Assembly (NCBI RefSeq): GCF_020382885.2
Contig: NC_058503.1
Coordinates: 17,431,535 to 17,495,534 of the forward strand
Reading direction: 5' to 3'
Source of the DNA: Scatophagus argus
Taxonomy: Eukaryota; Chordata; Actinopteri; Scatophagidae
DNA: 64,000 nt
Of the stretch, positions 1 through 14,313 are shown one piece after another; the first letter of the stretch is position 1; each line of letters starts with the position of its first letter. A program made the translations under genes and the position numbers. The notes under the pieces are model-generated. The model searched no databases. It was not told the DNA's origin and saw only the letters and a program-made list of their open reading frames with translations.

Positions 1-1645
1 CATCTCAGTATGCCTGTCACTGATCTGCACTGTGACATGAAGTGCATGTTAACAGGCTGCGTGTCATTCCACGTGGACGTTATTATGCATGTTGTCGTTT
101 GATTTCTCTGTCCTTTTTGTTTTTAGTCCTGCTTGAGCATAAATCTTTAGTCAAAAGCCACAGAGGTCTTGTTGTTCTTCCTGACCCCTGCCTCCCTTTT
201 TTCCGCCTCTGATCTTGGCCGGTGATGGTCCCTGAAGAATCTTATTTTACACTTACTTACTGTAAAGATTTTCAGCCCCACCGTCCAGAAATTATTTGCT
301 AAAACACCTTTTGTATTTTACTCAACTCTAACCTCTGGATCTGAGGGCATAGCAGCTGCTGTGGTTTAATATTTTAGATGTCTAAGGTTCTTTAAGCAAT
401 CCAATATAATGAGCTTCCTTATTACATAACTCCCACAAGTGTAGCAGAAAGTGCTTTACGTATTCAGGACTTGTGTGAAGGAGAATATGAAGGTAGATGG
501 AGGGATAGATTTGGGCTTTAGAACCAACTCTTTTGCTGTAGCATAAGTGCTTTCATTGACTACCACAACACTTTTTGTTCTCAACTTCCTCTTTTGTAAA
601 AGTCGTTCTGTGTTGGGTCTTTAAAATCAATTTGGTGATTGAAAGGGAAATAAAAAATGGGAAACTGTGCCCTTTTTCTGTACCCCAGGTGGTAGCCTTC
701 TGGTGTCGAGCACTTGCTCTGCTGGACTTCAGAGAACACTGAAGGCTGAACTGTAAAAACACTATCCAAAGGCCAAATCTTTAAGCTGCTGGCCTCTTCT
801 GTTTTTGTTGCATTTCATCTCTATAGAGGATATTTTTCCGTCCTTTCCACAACATTTTTAGCTGTTGTCCCCACACATACGTGTACCTGTATATATGTAT
901 ATATATGTCAAATCAAAGTTAGAGTATTCATTTCATAAAATAATGCCTAATTATTGACCATTTAGGTGTGTTTATCTAAGTATAGTGTGATGTGTTATTA
1001 ATACCCGCCTGTTAGGACAGTAGGCCCATGACAAAAGTATCAAACAAAATGCGATGTAAATGCAAAAAGAGATTTATATATTATCCTGCTTTGAGAGTAC
1101 TGATATGTTGCCTGCTAACACAGTAGTTTACCTCTTGTATAAATGACCAATCACATCAGTCTCTCTGGGATTTGCAGCACAGAGGGGTGTATATTTTCTG
1201 TCCTTCCATGACACTAACTCAGTTGCTGCTTGCTCTCACTTTCTTTTCAACTCTAAGCCTGTGTGTTCTTTCTCTCCCCTTCCCTCCTTGTTCTTCCCCT
1301 CCCCTCCCATCCCTCAATCCTAAAATTTCTTCTTTTCCTCTCCCATCAATCCTGCCTCCGTTACTTTGCCATTCACATTGTTTTCCACCTCCTTATGTTG
1401 TTACTTTCTTTTGCCTCCTTTCCTTCTGTCCCACTCTGTTTACACTTCTCTCTTCCACCTCTTTCTTTCCCACCATCCTGTCCTCTGTCATCTCTCCCTG
1501 CCTTCAATCTCTGCCTACAATTTTAACTCTTTATTCTGGCCCTTCATCCTTTCTTCCTTCCTTCCTTCCTTCCCTCCTCCTCCTCCTCCCACCTTTTGGT
1601 GACTCTGTGGCTGCTGATGTGGGCATGTGGGCCTGCCTGACAGAG
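1..1645 (+). other. stxbp5l: stxbp5l intron (5' part of window)
   Basis: No earlier tomosyn exon is recognised here. From about 1255 to 1600 the + strand is almost wholly C and T, a very long pyrimidine tract running up to the acceptor near 1643. Confidence 0.6.
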
Positions 1646-4600
1646 TTTTGCATGCGTGGCCTGTCTAACTTTTATTCAGATTCAAAGAAAAGGATCCGTA
1701 CATCCTATCAGAGTAAGTCGAGCCTTGCCAAAGGCTGGGGGACTCTGTGTTTGTGTGCGGGAGGTGGGGGGGGGGGGGGGTGGGATTTCGTGGGTGTTTG
1801 GCCAGAACGCACTAGAACAACAGGGTTTGAAGGGATATTTGCCATAGGGACTAGAAAAAGGACAAAGTGGTCTTTAAGCAAAGGGACAGTTCAAAGAGAT
1901 GATTGGAATGAAAGTGGTTGTTTCAGTACTTTGCCATAGAAAGCACGCCTGTTCTATTCCAGTCATGTCCATCAGTATGTCCTTTGCAGAAAGGGCGCCA
2001 CTCCTCTGAATCTGTTAAGTAAGGGCAGCTATAAATATTATATGATCGATGTGATGTATATTTTAACTGACGCATAGTTAGTGGGGTGAATAAAGCCTTG
2101 TTCATCCACTGGGCTGAGAGAAACTAAAATGTACGCCATTAGTTGATGATTACAAAGGAATTCTTAATTTCATACTACAATAAAGGTTTAATCAGAGTCC
2201 CTTTTTAAAGTCTTCAATCATTTGTAAAACCATGAAGGGAAATGTGCATTAAGAAGTTTTGCTGGAAACTTTAACTTAAGAGAAATTTAATCAATTTTTT
2301 TTTTATTTTTTTTTTTTTAACTGTGACGACCCAGTGAAGCTATTAATGAAGCCATAATGAACAGAGCTTAAACACCCCACAGTTGTAGTGAGGACTAAAG
2401 TGAAAAAGAATTACAGATGTCGGCATTTGGTTTTTAAAAAGGGAATAGGTATGACTTCTCTTTCTGGCTTGTGCTTGGTGCATGTGATCAGATCCTGATC
2501 AAGTTTGTGTTTGTTCTGTTTTGTATTTTTATTGTATCATGTGATTTGCACTACACACAACCTGTGGTCGCATTTTAAATTCAAAATAAAGGTTTATATG
2601 CATCGAACAGTCTGTAGTGCAGATCACATCAGGATTCAGCCACTCTGCACCCGAAAGACAAAATGAAGGGAAAACAAAGAAAATGTAAACATCAAATGTC
2701 AAATATTAGTTACGTTTATTTACAAGACCTTGATACCCATAATGTCAAATAATAATAAAGCACTTTGATTGATTATGCAGGTTTATCAGAGATTGCAAAC
2801 CCAAAATTGTTGATAAGCTGCACCCTTAAGCTCTTCGTGGGGCTCTGCGTGGCTGACATCACTGTTTGACTAACAAGGTTAGAATAATCTGACGGAATAT
2901 ACAATGCTTTTTCTCCCTCCTGGCTGCCATTGGCTTCGGCAGGCCTTACTGAACTCTCTGACAACCAGCAGTCCATTGACATGGAAAGAAGCAAGTCGCC
3001 CACATCAGGTAACCTGCTGACACACACACACACGCACTGCCAAGTGCATTTTTTGTGATTGGCACTGTGATACAGTTGTCTTTAAACATGAGCTTTACCC
3101 ACAGTATGCAGGCCCGTGGACACCTGAGCCTGCACCAGAGCATCATCACCTGACCAGAATGGTAGCTTTGACTCATGTTTGATGTTGTACTATGGACATA
3201 ACACCTTCAGAGTTTTGAAAAAGTGCAAGGGCCCTCTGTGGCCTATCTGATGCATTTTGATTTTCCTTTATTCCAATGTTGTGTAACGTGTGTTTACACA
3301 AAGGTAAGGAAAGACTACGCTTTTCATTTGGTCTACCTCTTTCTTTATGCCTCTCAAACTTGTTTGTCCAGCTCTTCTTCTTTTTCTTATCTTGGACTGA
3401 GTGATACATCCTACCACAGTTTTGAGGGACCTGGGATGGCATAAAATAGCCTGATTTTAGGAGACAGGGAGAGAGTAAAGTATAAAGAAAACGCAATGTT
3501 GCCATGGTGAGAAAGAGCAGGCCCAATAATGTGTCATGATGGTAGATATGATGGTGGGAATGCGAGAGATAAGCTGCAATATGAGATTCGAGGTGATGAA
3601 TGTCATAGATCAGAAGATAACATAATAGGTTTATGGGTACTGAGTAAAGGTTGGCCTCCATAGATCAGAGTTTAAACAACAGGATTTTTCATAGTATGAA
3701 GTCTGTGTGGGTGGAGACAGGGTAGATGAAAAGAGAGTTTGTTTATGACAGCAAAGAAACAGAAATGCTCAATGGTGAGAGAGAGAGATGAGAACATTTC
3801 CCATCAGGTGCTTTTGTATTTGTTGTGGGAAAACACTATCTCAGCAAATTAAGCTAAAAATCAAATGGAGAATGCGTGTAAGTGTTTAAACCTGTGCTTA
3901 AAGGGACAGTTCACCCCGAATCAAAAATGCTTATTTTTCCTCTCACCTGTAGAGCCATTTATCCATCTTGATTGTTTTGGTATGTGTTGCCAGGTTGTGA
4001 AGATTAGAGCTGTAGAGATATCTGCCTTCTCCCGAATATAATGGATAATGGAAATGATGACCCTGTTACTTATGCTAATCCATAGACCTTGTTATGAGCA
4101 GTTTCATGTTAAAACTGTTTTCTTACTTCTGAAATGTGCTATATCACCAAACATGCATCAGCTCATGGATGATGTGTGATGTAAACATTAATAACGCCCT
4201 TTAATAACTCTGCAACTTCCACCAAAATAATCTAGATGGATAAATAGCACTTTAGAAGACAAAATATATCATTTTTGATTTTGGGGTAAAGTGTCCCTTT
4301 AAGACAAGCCTCTTTCTTCTTTATTGGGATTTAGTTTCCAAGCAGTTATTCATAAGACAGCTAGATTAGAGGAGCCCATTTCAATATCTTCACCAACACA
4401 GGCCTAAACGATTTCTGTCTCATGTTTGTCTTCATAGCCAGTTTTTAGTTTTCAAATAATTTTCAGAGAAAATTACAGAACATTTAAGAACATTTCATCA
4501 GTATCTTTTTGAATATCCAGAAATAGCACCCAGTCTGTTAAACCTGCCAACAGAAGGAGAACAATTTGAAATTTTGAAACTCTTTGCAATTCAGTAAGAC

Positions 4601-7600
4601 AAATTCTGGGAAAATGTAATCCTAAGGGGGAACTGAATGATTTTTGAAAACTCAAAATATTATCTCTTTGAGCTAAACAGAGGTGCATTGTCTTTCTCAC
4701 AACAAAGGGTAGGCCACTGATCATTTGCTGGTGATTCATTCATACATTTATGCTGAGGAGTGTGTGAATGGTGGGCTGTCAGAGAGGTGCTATTGTTTGC
4801 AAATATTCAATTAGCCTGATGTGTTGGGACGTTTGCCAGCACTAAGGCACTTGTGGCTCTGAAAAAATAATTTGACAGTATTCATGCCAACTGACCCCTG
4901 CTGTTTCCTGCTTCCCGGCTGGCAGTGCCCCAGAGCTTTATTCATGTCCTTACTAGTAATGAGTCCAGTTGGTCCCACTTTGCTTTGTAAGACTGTACCC
5001 ACGTGAGTCCAGACCTTTGAATGACTTTTATTCTAGTCACTCCTCTGAGACAACGGCCATGGGAAGTGCTCCCAGAGTCACAGGGACACACACATTTCCC
5101 CCCTAACAACCTGACAATACCTGCAGGGAATGCTGTGCGTGCTCTTCCTTCCGGCCAAGCAGCTCAGTCATCAAATAGGAGCTTGGGATATAACCTTATC
5201 TGTTCAGACGTCTCCCTGTGGTGTTATAAAGTCTTCCTAATATTCCAACTGATGCTTATTTACAGGTATTACACATAAGTAAGCATCTTGTTGCCAAGTA
5301 GCATAGGAAGAACAATGCACTGTATTCGCTGGGGGCTGAAAAGCGTGACTCAGCAATGAGTCAGTAAGACAAAGATTACTCCTTTAGGTCCTGATATTTT
5401 TGTCTTTCAAAACATTCAGCTGCTTCATGATGGAGGACTGCGCCACGAGCAAGTGAGCGGTGTTGTTGCATTTCAGCCATGAAGGTACAATGCATCATCA
5501 AGCCAAATAAAATGACAAATTAAATGGCGAAGTAGAAATATCAAGTTCTTCCCTTTGAGGTTTCTTGCGCTCATGGAAAGGTTGTCTATGTTTTGTTCAG
5601 TGGCAAATAAATCTCTGTGAGGCAGTTTTTACAGGCAGTGATTGTGGGCTATACAGATTAATTGGACCTGACTTGACAAGATATTTTTGCTAGCGAGCCC
5701 TTGTTAGAACTCCAAAGTCACAAATTTGAGTAGCTTTTACATATACATATACTAATTCAGTACAAATTAAATTGTGTGATGTTTGTTGAGGTTTTTTTTT
5801 CCATGTCAATATTGCACTGGAAATAAACTCACCCTTGAGCTTGTCTTTTTGAAGCTGTCCTTTTTGTCTGTTTTCACATCTGTAAGAACTCATGGGCATG
5901 TTTTTGAGCGTCTTAAAGAGAGCTTAACAAAAGAATAACAAAACCAGGACAAGATGTTCTGAGCTACCTTGGCAGGGAGTCTTTCAGCATTACGATGTGG
6001 ACTAGGTCATGGTCATTCTGTCCAATTGCAGGTCTGTTCTCTGCTCACTAGAGAGATGGAAGAAAGGCATAATTATAGAAAGATGGATGAAGAGCACATT
6101 ATGACCGATAATCTAATTCACTTTAACCTTTACCTATAGAGGGCAAAAAAAGCAGATGGATGGTGGAGCTGTTCTGTCTCACACAGGTTCTGCTCTTTAC
6201 TGGACTGTATGAGTAATGCTCTCCTCCTGTCACCATCGCCCTGTACTTCTCCAGTGAAGTGACTTGGATTTTGAGGAAGTAGGTTAGCTGTGGCAGCAAA
6301 CTCTTAACTGGTCAGGTTAAGCCGAGGTTGATTGCAGCAGAGTGGCCATTTATCCACCCATTGTATCCAGAGAGTCCAGATAAGGGTGGAGTCTGTGGGA
6401 GATGGAACAAATAATTTTAATATTGTAACCATGATTCTGCAAGCACATTTTTATGAATTTCAGTGGGTGAATACATGGTCATCATAGGGGAGAGCATTAC
6501 TGATAATGTCCAGTAGGCGGCTACACCTGTTCTTATACAAGTTGGGTATCATAAACTTTAATTACATTGAGTGGAGTTAAGTAGAATCACAATTTGCAAT
6601 CAGGAATGATATGTTAACAATGGTTAATGCCAGTGTGCTCTAACTGCAAAAAATTGTCAGCTTTAAAAAAAAATCTTTTGTATCGATGCAAGATTGATGT
6701 AAAGTACATTTAAAGTGGTTGTGGCTGGAGACAAATGAGGAAGCACAGGTGTGCACTGCTTGTTAGGCGAACAGTTCATGGTTCGTTTCCTCTGGCTGAA
6801 TATTCCATCCTCTTCTAGAGGCTGGTCATCACTGGCACACCAGGTGTGCTGTGTCTTTTCAAAGCCATAGACAGACTGTGGACAGCTTATTAAATCAGCC
6901 ATCGTCCTGATTCACCCTGTGTGTCAATAACTGCAGACGTCTCTCTCACCTCTTACATCTTCTCTCTCTCTCTTTTTTTTTCTATCATCCTTTTGTTCTT
7001 AGGCCTTGTAATTGGCCCTTCTCCTGTCCAAAAGTTGTATCCCTCCACATCCTTTCCAGTGTCTTGTATTTATGTCTCGGGGTCTATTGTTTTGGTTTGG
7101 GGTTATGTGTTACATTTCCTGGGGGAGCTTCATGCCACATGTGTCTGTAGCCAGGCTTTCTTGCCCAGGTCCAGTCACGAGATGGACTAACAAGCTGAGA
7201 TGCCACTGATCGTGTCTGACCCGGCAGGATATATTTAGCGGTGAGCACTTCACGGGAGACAGGCAGGAGGTGATGGCTGAAAGTTTAAAGTGTGCTCAGC
7301 TGGTGCCACCTGCTCAGTTCCATACAACTCAAGGTGGTTGATAAAACTTAAAATAAGTCTGTCAGTAGTTTTTCACTGGTACACTTTATACACTGATCAG
7401 TGATACCTGTAATACATCCAATTCAATTCAATTCAGTTTATTTATATAGCTCCAATTCACAACAAAAGTTATCTCTTGACACTTTCCAATTAGAGCAGAT
7501 CTAGACCAAACTCTTTATTTAAGTTGTAATACAGAGAACACAACATTCCCCTTGAGCAAGCACTTGGCGACAGTGGTGAGGAAAAACTGCCTTTCAGAAG

Positions 7601-10600
7601 GCAAAAACCTCGGAGTAGACCCCGGCAATACATACATATGCATTGTATTTTTACTCATAAATCCGTGTTTTGGGTGTTACTCTTCACAGACCAGTATGAT
7701 AAGTAGCAGCATCTTTACTTTTTGGACAAATCTTCAATGCTCTTATTGATTTCCATTATGTAAATTTAAGCTGTGAAGTCACAACCAGCCAGCTTGTTTT
7801 GTACAAACAAATACAAAAATATGATGATATACTGAGTTTAAATGCAGTATTGTAATTTTGTAGTGAGTAGTAACAGAAAGTGTTCACATTTTTCTGTTCA
7901 ACTTGCTGTGATAGTATGGGTAGCAGCAACAGTCAGTAAAGTCAACAATGGTCCTTTAACCCCAACAGCTGATCAGCAGTGCAAGTCCTCTGTCACTTTT
8001 TCCAGTCAGTCACATTTCTATTGTCAGAAGCTTTTCAGCCACAGCTTCAGGTGCTGAGCAACAAAGAAGAGCCAAACAGAAAGAAAACCTGCACTCTGCT
8101 TTGAGTTAGCTCTCCATCGAGTTTGATGTTTCAACCAAAATTTAGAGAATACTGTTTTAAAATGATCAGTGGGTGAATTATTTATCGTCTGTTTGAAATG
8201 CAAACAAAAAAGGGAATGATGCCGGATTCAGAGGTTAGAAACACTTGACCAGTAGCTGTGTTGTTGGTAGTCCGTAGTGATGATCAGGTGTAGCAATAGT
8301 AGTTATAGCAGTAGTACTTGTGGTGCTGTTGTTGTGCGTGATAGCAATGTTCTTGTTCAACCTTTTGAGTGCTATATTTCTGCTGGAATAGTAACCTTCT
8401 TATTAACCCTTTTGTTTTCATAACCTCTCAACTGTTTTCCTTCCTGTTAGCTGCAAGTCTCTCTTTTCTCCAGTTCACCCATTGTGTTTGTCTCTCCCCT
8501 GTTGCCCTGAAAGTCTGTGTTTGTTCTGTTGGATCTCCTATTCCAGTTCATTACCCAACCTCCCTTCACAATGACCCACGCGTCCTGCCAGAGCCTGTGG
8601 CCAGTCTGAGAGCCAGCCACTGCAGTCCAGTCTTTTACTTACTGGACAATGGTAAGAGGAGGGATGTCTCACAGATATCAGCCTCTTCATGGACATCTGC
8701 TTGTGGTTTTTAGTGTGTGGCAATAATGCAACAAAAGAGGGAGATGGGATGATTGGCTTGTCTTTAGACATATGGTTGATTCAGTGTTGCACCTTGCATG
8801 CTAACTCTGCTTCCGCACTGTGAGCAACAGTATCAGCAAAACACCACAGGCACATTCAGACCTTACATAGCAATAAAAACAGGGAACTTTGGGTATTAAA
8901 CTTGCTTAAATTTGTTTTAAAAAGGCTGGCTATGGTAGATTTGTTTTTTAAAAAAATCAGTTGATAAATGTGAAAAGTAAAGCAGATTTAATTTTAGCTT
9001 CCTTGTTTCCCAAAGTTTACTGAAGAACATATATCCATGTCAGTTGCAGAATGGATGAGAAGTTGATTGCAACGATTCAAAGCTTCCCTGTTTCACTTCA
9101 CCTTAAATTTGAAAGGATACGTATCAGAAGAAAATTGGTAGGAAAATGAATGGAGCCATTTTTAGGGTTTGGAAGAAAGTTTGAAACCAAGCCACACTGG
9201 CTACCAACATGATATGAAAGTATGAAAATAATAACAATACAAAGGATGCATTGCGCAGGTGACAATGTGAAAAGCAGGCAGTATTGCACAAATAAGCTAT
9301 GTGCTTTTCACAAAATCACTGTGAATATTGGAAATTACAATAATACATATCTGATTTTTCATGATCAGAATGTTATAGGTGCAGTTTCATGTACAAATGG
9401 TCACAACAGGATGACCCATCAGCCCAGTTGCTTGCAGTGTAAACAAGCTGTCAAGGACTGTGTTTCTAGGAGTAGACTGTCTGTTGCCGCTATGCCAATG
9501 TGTTTCATGCTTTTGTGCCAACAACTGCTGGTGTTTCATTGTCTCTATGCCCCAGCATCAGGGGAAATAGGCATCATGATGTCTGTTGTATGTGCTGGAT
9601 TTGGTCTTTGAACTTTGATCCCTCATCATTCAGCAATGCTGCAAAGCAGGCAGGCAGGCAGGATTGGAACGAGGAAGGGATTGTATTCCAGCTGGCTACT
9701 TCTCCTCCTCACTCGTCAGTGCCTCTAGTGCTTATGTGACATTAATCATTGAGCCTCCACTGGAACCACACATCTTTTTCACCAAAAGGCAACATGCTCT
9801 TTTAGTTGACTGTGTTGCCTAAATTTCATCTTGTTGTCACCTCGACTAACATTCATCACTGTCTCGTCTCTCATCTGACTGCATGGTGCCCACTCCGTGG
9901 CCAGCTGCGGTGCTGATGATTTTAACTTCAGCTTGCTTTGTATGTTTATCAGTGTGTGGCCTAATCAAATGAAAAATTAGCCCCATTTGTGATTTGAGCA
10001 CTCTGTACCTTGCTATGATTCAGACACATAAAGTTCCTGAAGCAAACCTTGAGAAAAATCTAAATCTTATTTTCACCTCATTAACAGTGTTGCTCTCTGG
10101 ATGTAAATGGTTGGTTGGTCCACTACTTTGGTGCTGAATGAAATATCTCAACAACAACTGGATGGATTTCTTTTAATCTTTCATCTAGCACCATATTAAC
10201 TCCTACAATACTTTGGTTTAAGATCAAATACCTACAAAATGTCCCCATCAGTCTCAACTGTGCTTTGTGTTCAGTACTACTTACAAAAAGTTAGCATGCT
10301 AACAAGCTAAACTAAGATGATGAAACATTATATCTGTTAAACATTAGCATGTTAGCATTGTCAGTGTGAAGAGCATGTTAGCTCAAAGCACTGTCCCACA
10401 GAACTGCTGGCATGGATGTAGATTCTTATTATTGTTTACCTTTTTGTCTAACAATTTCAAAATTATTGTCATTATTTCAAAGGCATCTGTTGTTTGCCTT
10501 GAATTATAAAGTGTTTGCCCAAGAGGAAACCGAGACCAAGAATCTAGTATATCCCTGGCTAGTGCAGCAGAGAAGAGGAGCAGAGCGAAGCGGCACCGTC

Positions 10601-11825
10601 TGTCGAAATGGTGGCAAAGGTTTCATCTTTCTAGGCAGATGGTAGACACATGCAACACACTACTGAATAGCTGGCAAAAAAAGAGATAACATTTAGATTT
10701 TTCCCTATATTTGTGAAGGAAATGCTACGTGACCAAATCGTAGAGTAACTCTGCTGAAGTCACAAATGGACTTAGTCTGACAAAGCTGTTGTCATACAAG
10801 CGTTAATAATAATGTCATGTGAAGATGCCAATAGCAAGACTGACTTGGAGTAAAAGCTACTCCAGTCATAAAAAAGTAAGCACTTGACGAAAAACTAAGA
10901 ACTACAGAAAAATAATGATCCAACCCTGCTTCCAAAAAAGTTGTGATGTTGTGTAAAATATGAATAAAAAAAGAGTTTGATCATTTGCTACTATCCATCC
11001 ATCCATCCATTTTCTATACCGCTTATCCGTCAGGGTTGGGGAGGGGCTGGAGTCTATCCCAGCTGACAACGTACCCCGCTTCTCGCCTATTTGCTACTAC
11101 TGTAGTTTTTCATAAATATACAGTTGAAAATTCCTGCCAGCAAGGCATTTCAAACCAGTCGGGACAAGGGCAACAATAGGCTGGGAAAGTTGAGGACTAC
11201 TCAAAAAACACCTGTAATATTCCACAGGTAAGGAAGTTCATTGGTAACAGGTGATAGAATCAGAGCTGGGTATGAAAGGGACACCCTCGAAATGCTCATT
11301 AGTTCAGTCTTGTCTAATTGTTGTCTGTAAACACAGTTTGTTTACAAATTATTGCATTCTGTTTTTATTTATGTTTTATACACCACCCCAACATTTTATG
11401 GAATCTGGGTTTTATGATAAATGACCTTATTCTTATTGATGTCGTATTTAGACACTAAATTGTGATGTTGCTCAACCTGCGTAGATTCAGTGAGCAAGTG
11501 GGGCCTGTAACTGCAGAAAAACAAAAAAAGAAAAACATGGTAATGAATGGTAATACATGCAGGGTTTGATTGGTTATTGTCTATGTTCACAATACACCAC
11601 GCTTCTGGGCCTCGTGTAAATGCCACCCGTTTATTTTAATCAAAAAACTTTTATATGAAGTGTTAATGCAGCCACTGAGCTGTTACAACAGAGGAACAGG
11701 TGCATGTAACGGGTTTATTGCGGGAACATTTTCTTTAACGTTGTATCTCTGGCACTGCACGTTTTATATGGTTGCAGTAGCATCTGGTCACTACAGTTTA
11801 TTATGAAACACACACAAACAAGCAC

Positions 11826-11878
<53 letters not shown>

Positions 11879-14272
11879 GAGAGCTCATCTGTTGTCTAAT
11901 TTGCAACATTAATCTGAGAGGCTTTAATTGTTCCTGAACAACAGTGGAAACAGAAATTCATTGACTGATAAATTCAATTAGAGCACCATAAAACCCTAAT
12001 TTCCTCTGCAGTACAGGAAGTATATTTTCCTTAAAATGACCTTTGATACTGAGTCATGCGTGCATGGTTCTTCATAGCAAATAATCTGAATAAATGGAAT
12101 AAACTGTATTAAATTAAAGAACATTAAAAAAATCAGTCATTTTCTCCAGTCTACTCCTCCATGCCCTCTGCTGTACTTTTTCTCTTTTATCGTACTCTAT
12201 GGCAAAAGGAATGAAACCTGAATCAACAAAGGAATCGTCATTGATTCCTTTGATGAATTTTCCAAATTTAAAGAAAGTGGGCGGAATTTAAAAGAACAGA
12301 AATTCATGGTCATGCTGTTGTTCTCATGGTCATGAAATGTAAGCACCATCTTGTGTCACATCAAGTTAATCATTCAACACAAAGAAACAATGAAATATTG
12401 CCTTCTTTTAGAGGGGGGAAAACTGATTCATGTATTCAGTATGACCTTTGCAGTTCTCTACTTACTGCAAAATGCTTGCAAAATGTTTTATCAAGTTATT
12501 TTGTTTCCACCAGTGTCAGACTGTGATTTTGTATTGACACCCAGTGGTGTCATCCTGTTTATTTGTGCTTCCGTGTCAGAAATCCCAGGCCATAGAAAAT
12601 CTGATTTTACTGGGACATTTAAGCAAAACAAAGATTTTATGCAAAACTGATATATTTCCATTAAGTTCTTTATCAGTGTCAGTCACATTTTAGAGAGTGG
12701 AAGTCGAGTTTGACAGTATTAAACTTGTACTTCTTGCCTTGTTGCAGCCCAACAAGACATTAACCATTAATTGTAAGAAATATCAAACTCTATTTGTGGA
12801 TAACTTGGCTTGTTAATTCTACCAGACAAGTTTTTGTTTTTTTTTTTACACTGGCCCAGTATAGCTATTGTTGATACTGTAGAGCAAGATGGGAACACTG
12901 GCCTGGGACAACAGTGGAGAATGCATTTTGAGATATGCCTGCCCTTTGCGATTGCACCAGTTTGCATGTTCTGGTTCTTTGTACATTTGAATGGTCTCCA
13001 TTTTGTTTGAGGTCTTTTTGCTCTTTTGTTTGTCATTGTTTGACTTAGATTACACCTTCTTTATTTTTTATGATTTCTTTTATTTATTTAAGTATTTATT
13101 TTTTGTTTGAAGGGATTAACTGGTGCTTTGTTTCCTATTCTTTTGTTTCAGTTAAGGGACCCGGCAGAAAGTTAAGTCTGCCAACAGATCTTAAGACTGA
13201 TCTTGGTACGGTAGGCGAAAGCCAGCAGTTTTCACTTGATTTCCTTTGAGTCATTTAGTTTCTGCTTTTATCATATTTTGGAGGCTTTTATGTTCTTTTA
13301 GCAGTTTTTATTCTCACTCAGACTTTCTTCTTTCAGTTTCCTTGTCACTCTTTACTCCTGTCCAACCAGCCCATGAGACTGTCCGGCTGAAGTGTTGTGT
13401 CCATTTTGCCCCTTAATGTGTTTTGTTTCTTCTACATTTTGCAAGTGTTTATAAAGGTGATTTGTAACTCATGCTCATTTTTAAATTTGAGGTTTTCTAT
13501 GGCTTTATCATGATTGGACCATCTTCTGATTTTACACAACCTTTCCTCCATTGACAGCCTTGCTCTGCAGTGACTGGATCACTCGCTGCCTCTCATTGTA
13601 ACTTGATCATTTCTCTCTTAAACGGTCTCTTCTCCATTTTAACTGGGTCATCTGTATTTCAGATACTGATCGTTCCCCCTCATACATCTCCAACTGCTGT
13701 ACATACGCATCACAATCTCAGGTTTCCTTTTGCTCTGCTTCTGCAGTATCACACATGCTGTCCCCTTTAAAAACGCCTGCTTCTTTAACACAAAATGTGC
13801 CAATGCCAACTTATTCCTGTGACTTTCCTTATCTAATAACCTTTCTTTAGGTAGGTATTTTTTCTTGTTTTGCCATCCCTCTGTTATATTTAATTGAAAC
13901 TACAGGGAGAGTGAAAATGTCAAGTCAAATTTGAAAATTCAAACTTTGAAAAGATCACCCTTATACTTGGTTGCCCAGACACACATTTAGTTAGATAGAA
14001 AAGTGAACATTTTAGGCTGATTAAATTTCCTGTGAGGTTCGAATGCACCCCTGAAGTGTCTGTAGGATTCATGTTGTCAGCAAAAGTGGGAAAGATACTT
14101 ATTAGTTGTTATTTACATAATAATATTTTTTATAAAAATATTTACTTAATGATACTTATATATTGTTGAATGTTTACTTTGTTAAACTAGCTACAGTGAA
14201 CCTCTTTAAAGCTGTGAGTTATGACAATAAATGATTTTGTCAGAGCGGTTTGTATTACTGTTTGTGTGTGTG

Positions 14273-14313
<41 letters not shown>

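Noticed and set aside
1172..1939. A 255-codon + strand open frame
   Set aside because: It is open because the strand is a C/T tract followed by the real exon 1646-1712 and a G-run. Only the 1646-1712 part is protein coding.
4473..4739. An 88-codon minus-strand frame, weakly LINE-like
   Set aside because: No reverse-transcriptase motif can be identified and no copies are visible elsewhere in the window.
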